6,035 nt of DNA from JAWOHX01 sp046484975 (GTDB lineage: Bacteria; Bacillota; Clostridia; DUPQ01), in the NCBI GenBank assembly GCA_046484975.1, contig JAWOHX010000055.1:1-6035 (forward strand), written 5' to 3'. The position numbers and the translations under genes were made by a program. Within the stretch, counting starts at the first letter, position 1. Each line of letters opens with the position of its first letter. Shown in pieces: positions 6,035 to 6,035 of the stretch. The notes below the pieces were generated by a model that made no database searches, had not been told where the DNA came from, and was given only the letters and a program-made list of their open reading frames with translations.

Positions 6035-6035
6035 G

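Overview
The window reads as a fragment of a Clostridia-type (Bacillota) genome with a short piece of unrelated, GC-richer DNA joined to its right end. Three things support a Clostridia assignment: a SpoVG homologue, the gene order spoVG–glmU–prs known from Bacillus and relatives, and a PRPP synthetase of the divergent clostridial type. The closest named group cannot be decided from the sequence alone; a spore-forming, moderately high-GC clostridium is my inference.

Layout. Bases 1-38 (minus) hold the first 12 codons of a gene that runs off the left edge and begins like a signal peptide. Bases 39-149 are non-coding. murC, for cell-wall precursor synthesis, fills 150-1544 on the minus strand. 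A 126-base divergent promoter region (1545-1670) separates it from a rightward gene cluster: spoVG (1671-1991), a metal-dependent amidohydrolase (2064-2807), a second amidohydrolase-fold protein without the usual metal ligands (2804-3517), a left-handed beta-helix acetyltransferase equivalent to the C-terminal half of GlmU (3502-4440), and a PRPP synthetase (from 4490). The two amidohydrolase genes overlap by 4 bases, the second overlaps the GlmU-like gene by about 16 bases, and all are on one strand, so they look translationally coupled.

The prs reading frame is native to about 5590. From there to the end of the window the DNA instead encodes, on the minus strand, a tungstate-binding protein of the TupA family, GC-rich and cut at both ends. 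Both genes lose their last few codons at the same point (about 5588-5594, around TATATA). This looks like a chimeric join, most likely from assembly or amplification, rather than a natural gene arrangement.

The most interesting biology is in the middle. The spoVG–glmU–prs order is kept, but the uridylyltransferase half of GlmU is missing and replaced by an unrelated stretch of about 80 residues. Two overlapping amidohydrolase-fold genes, one apparently catalytic and one apparently not, sit directly upstream and are coupled to it. This could be a heteromeric or sugar-modifying module, but its substrate cannot be read from the sequence.
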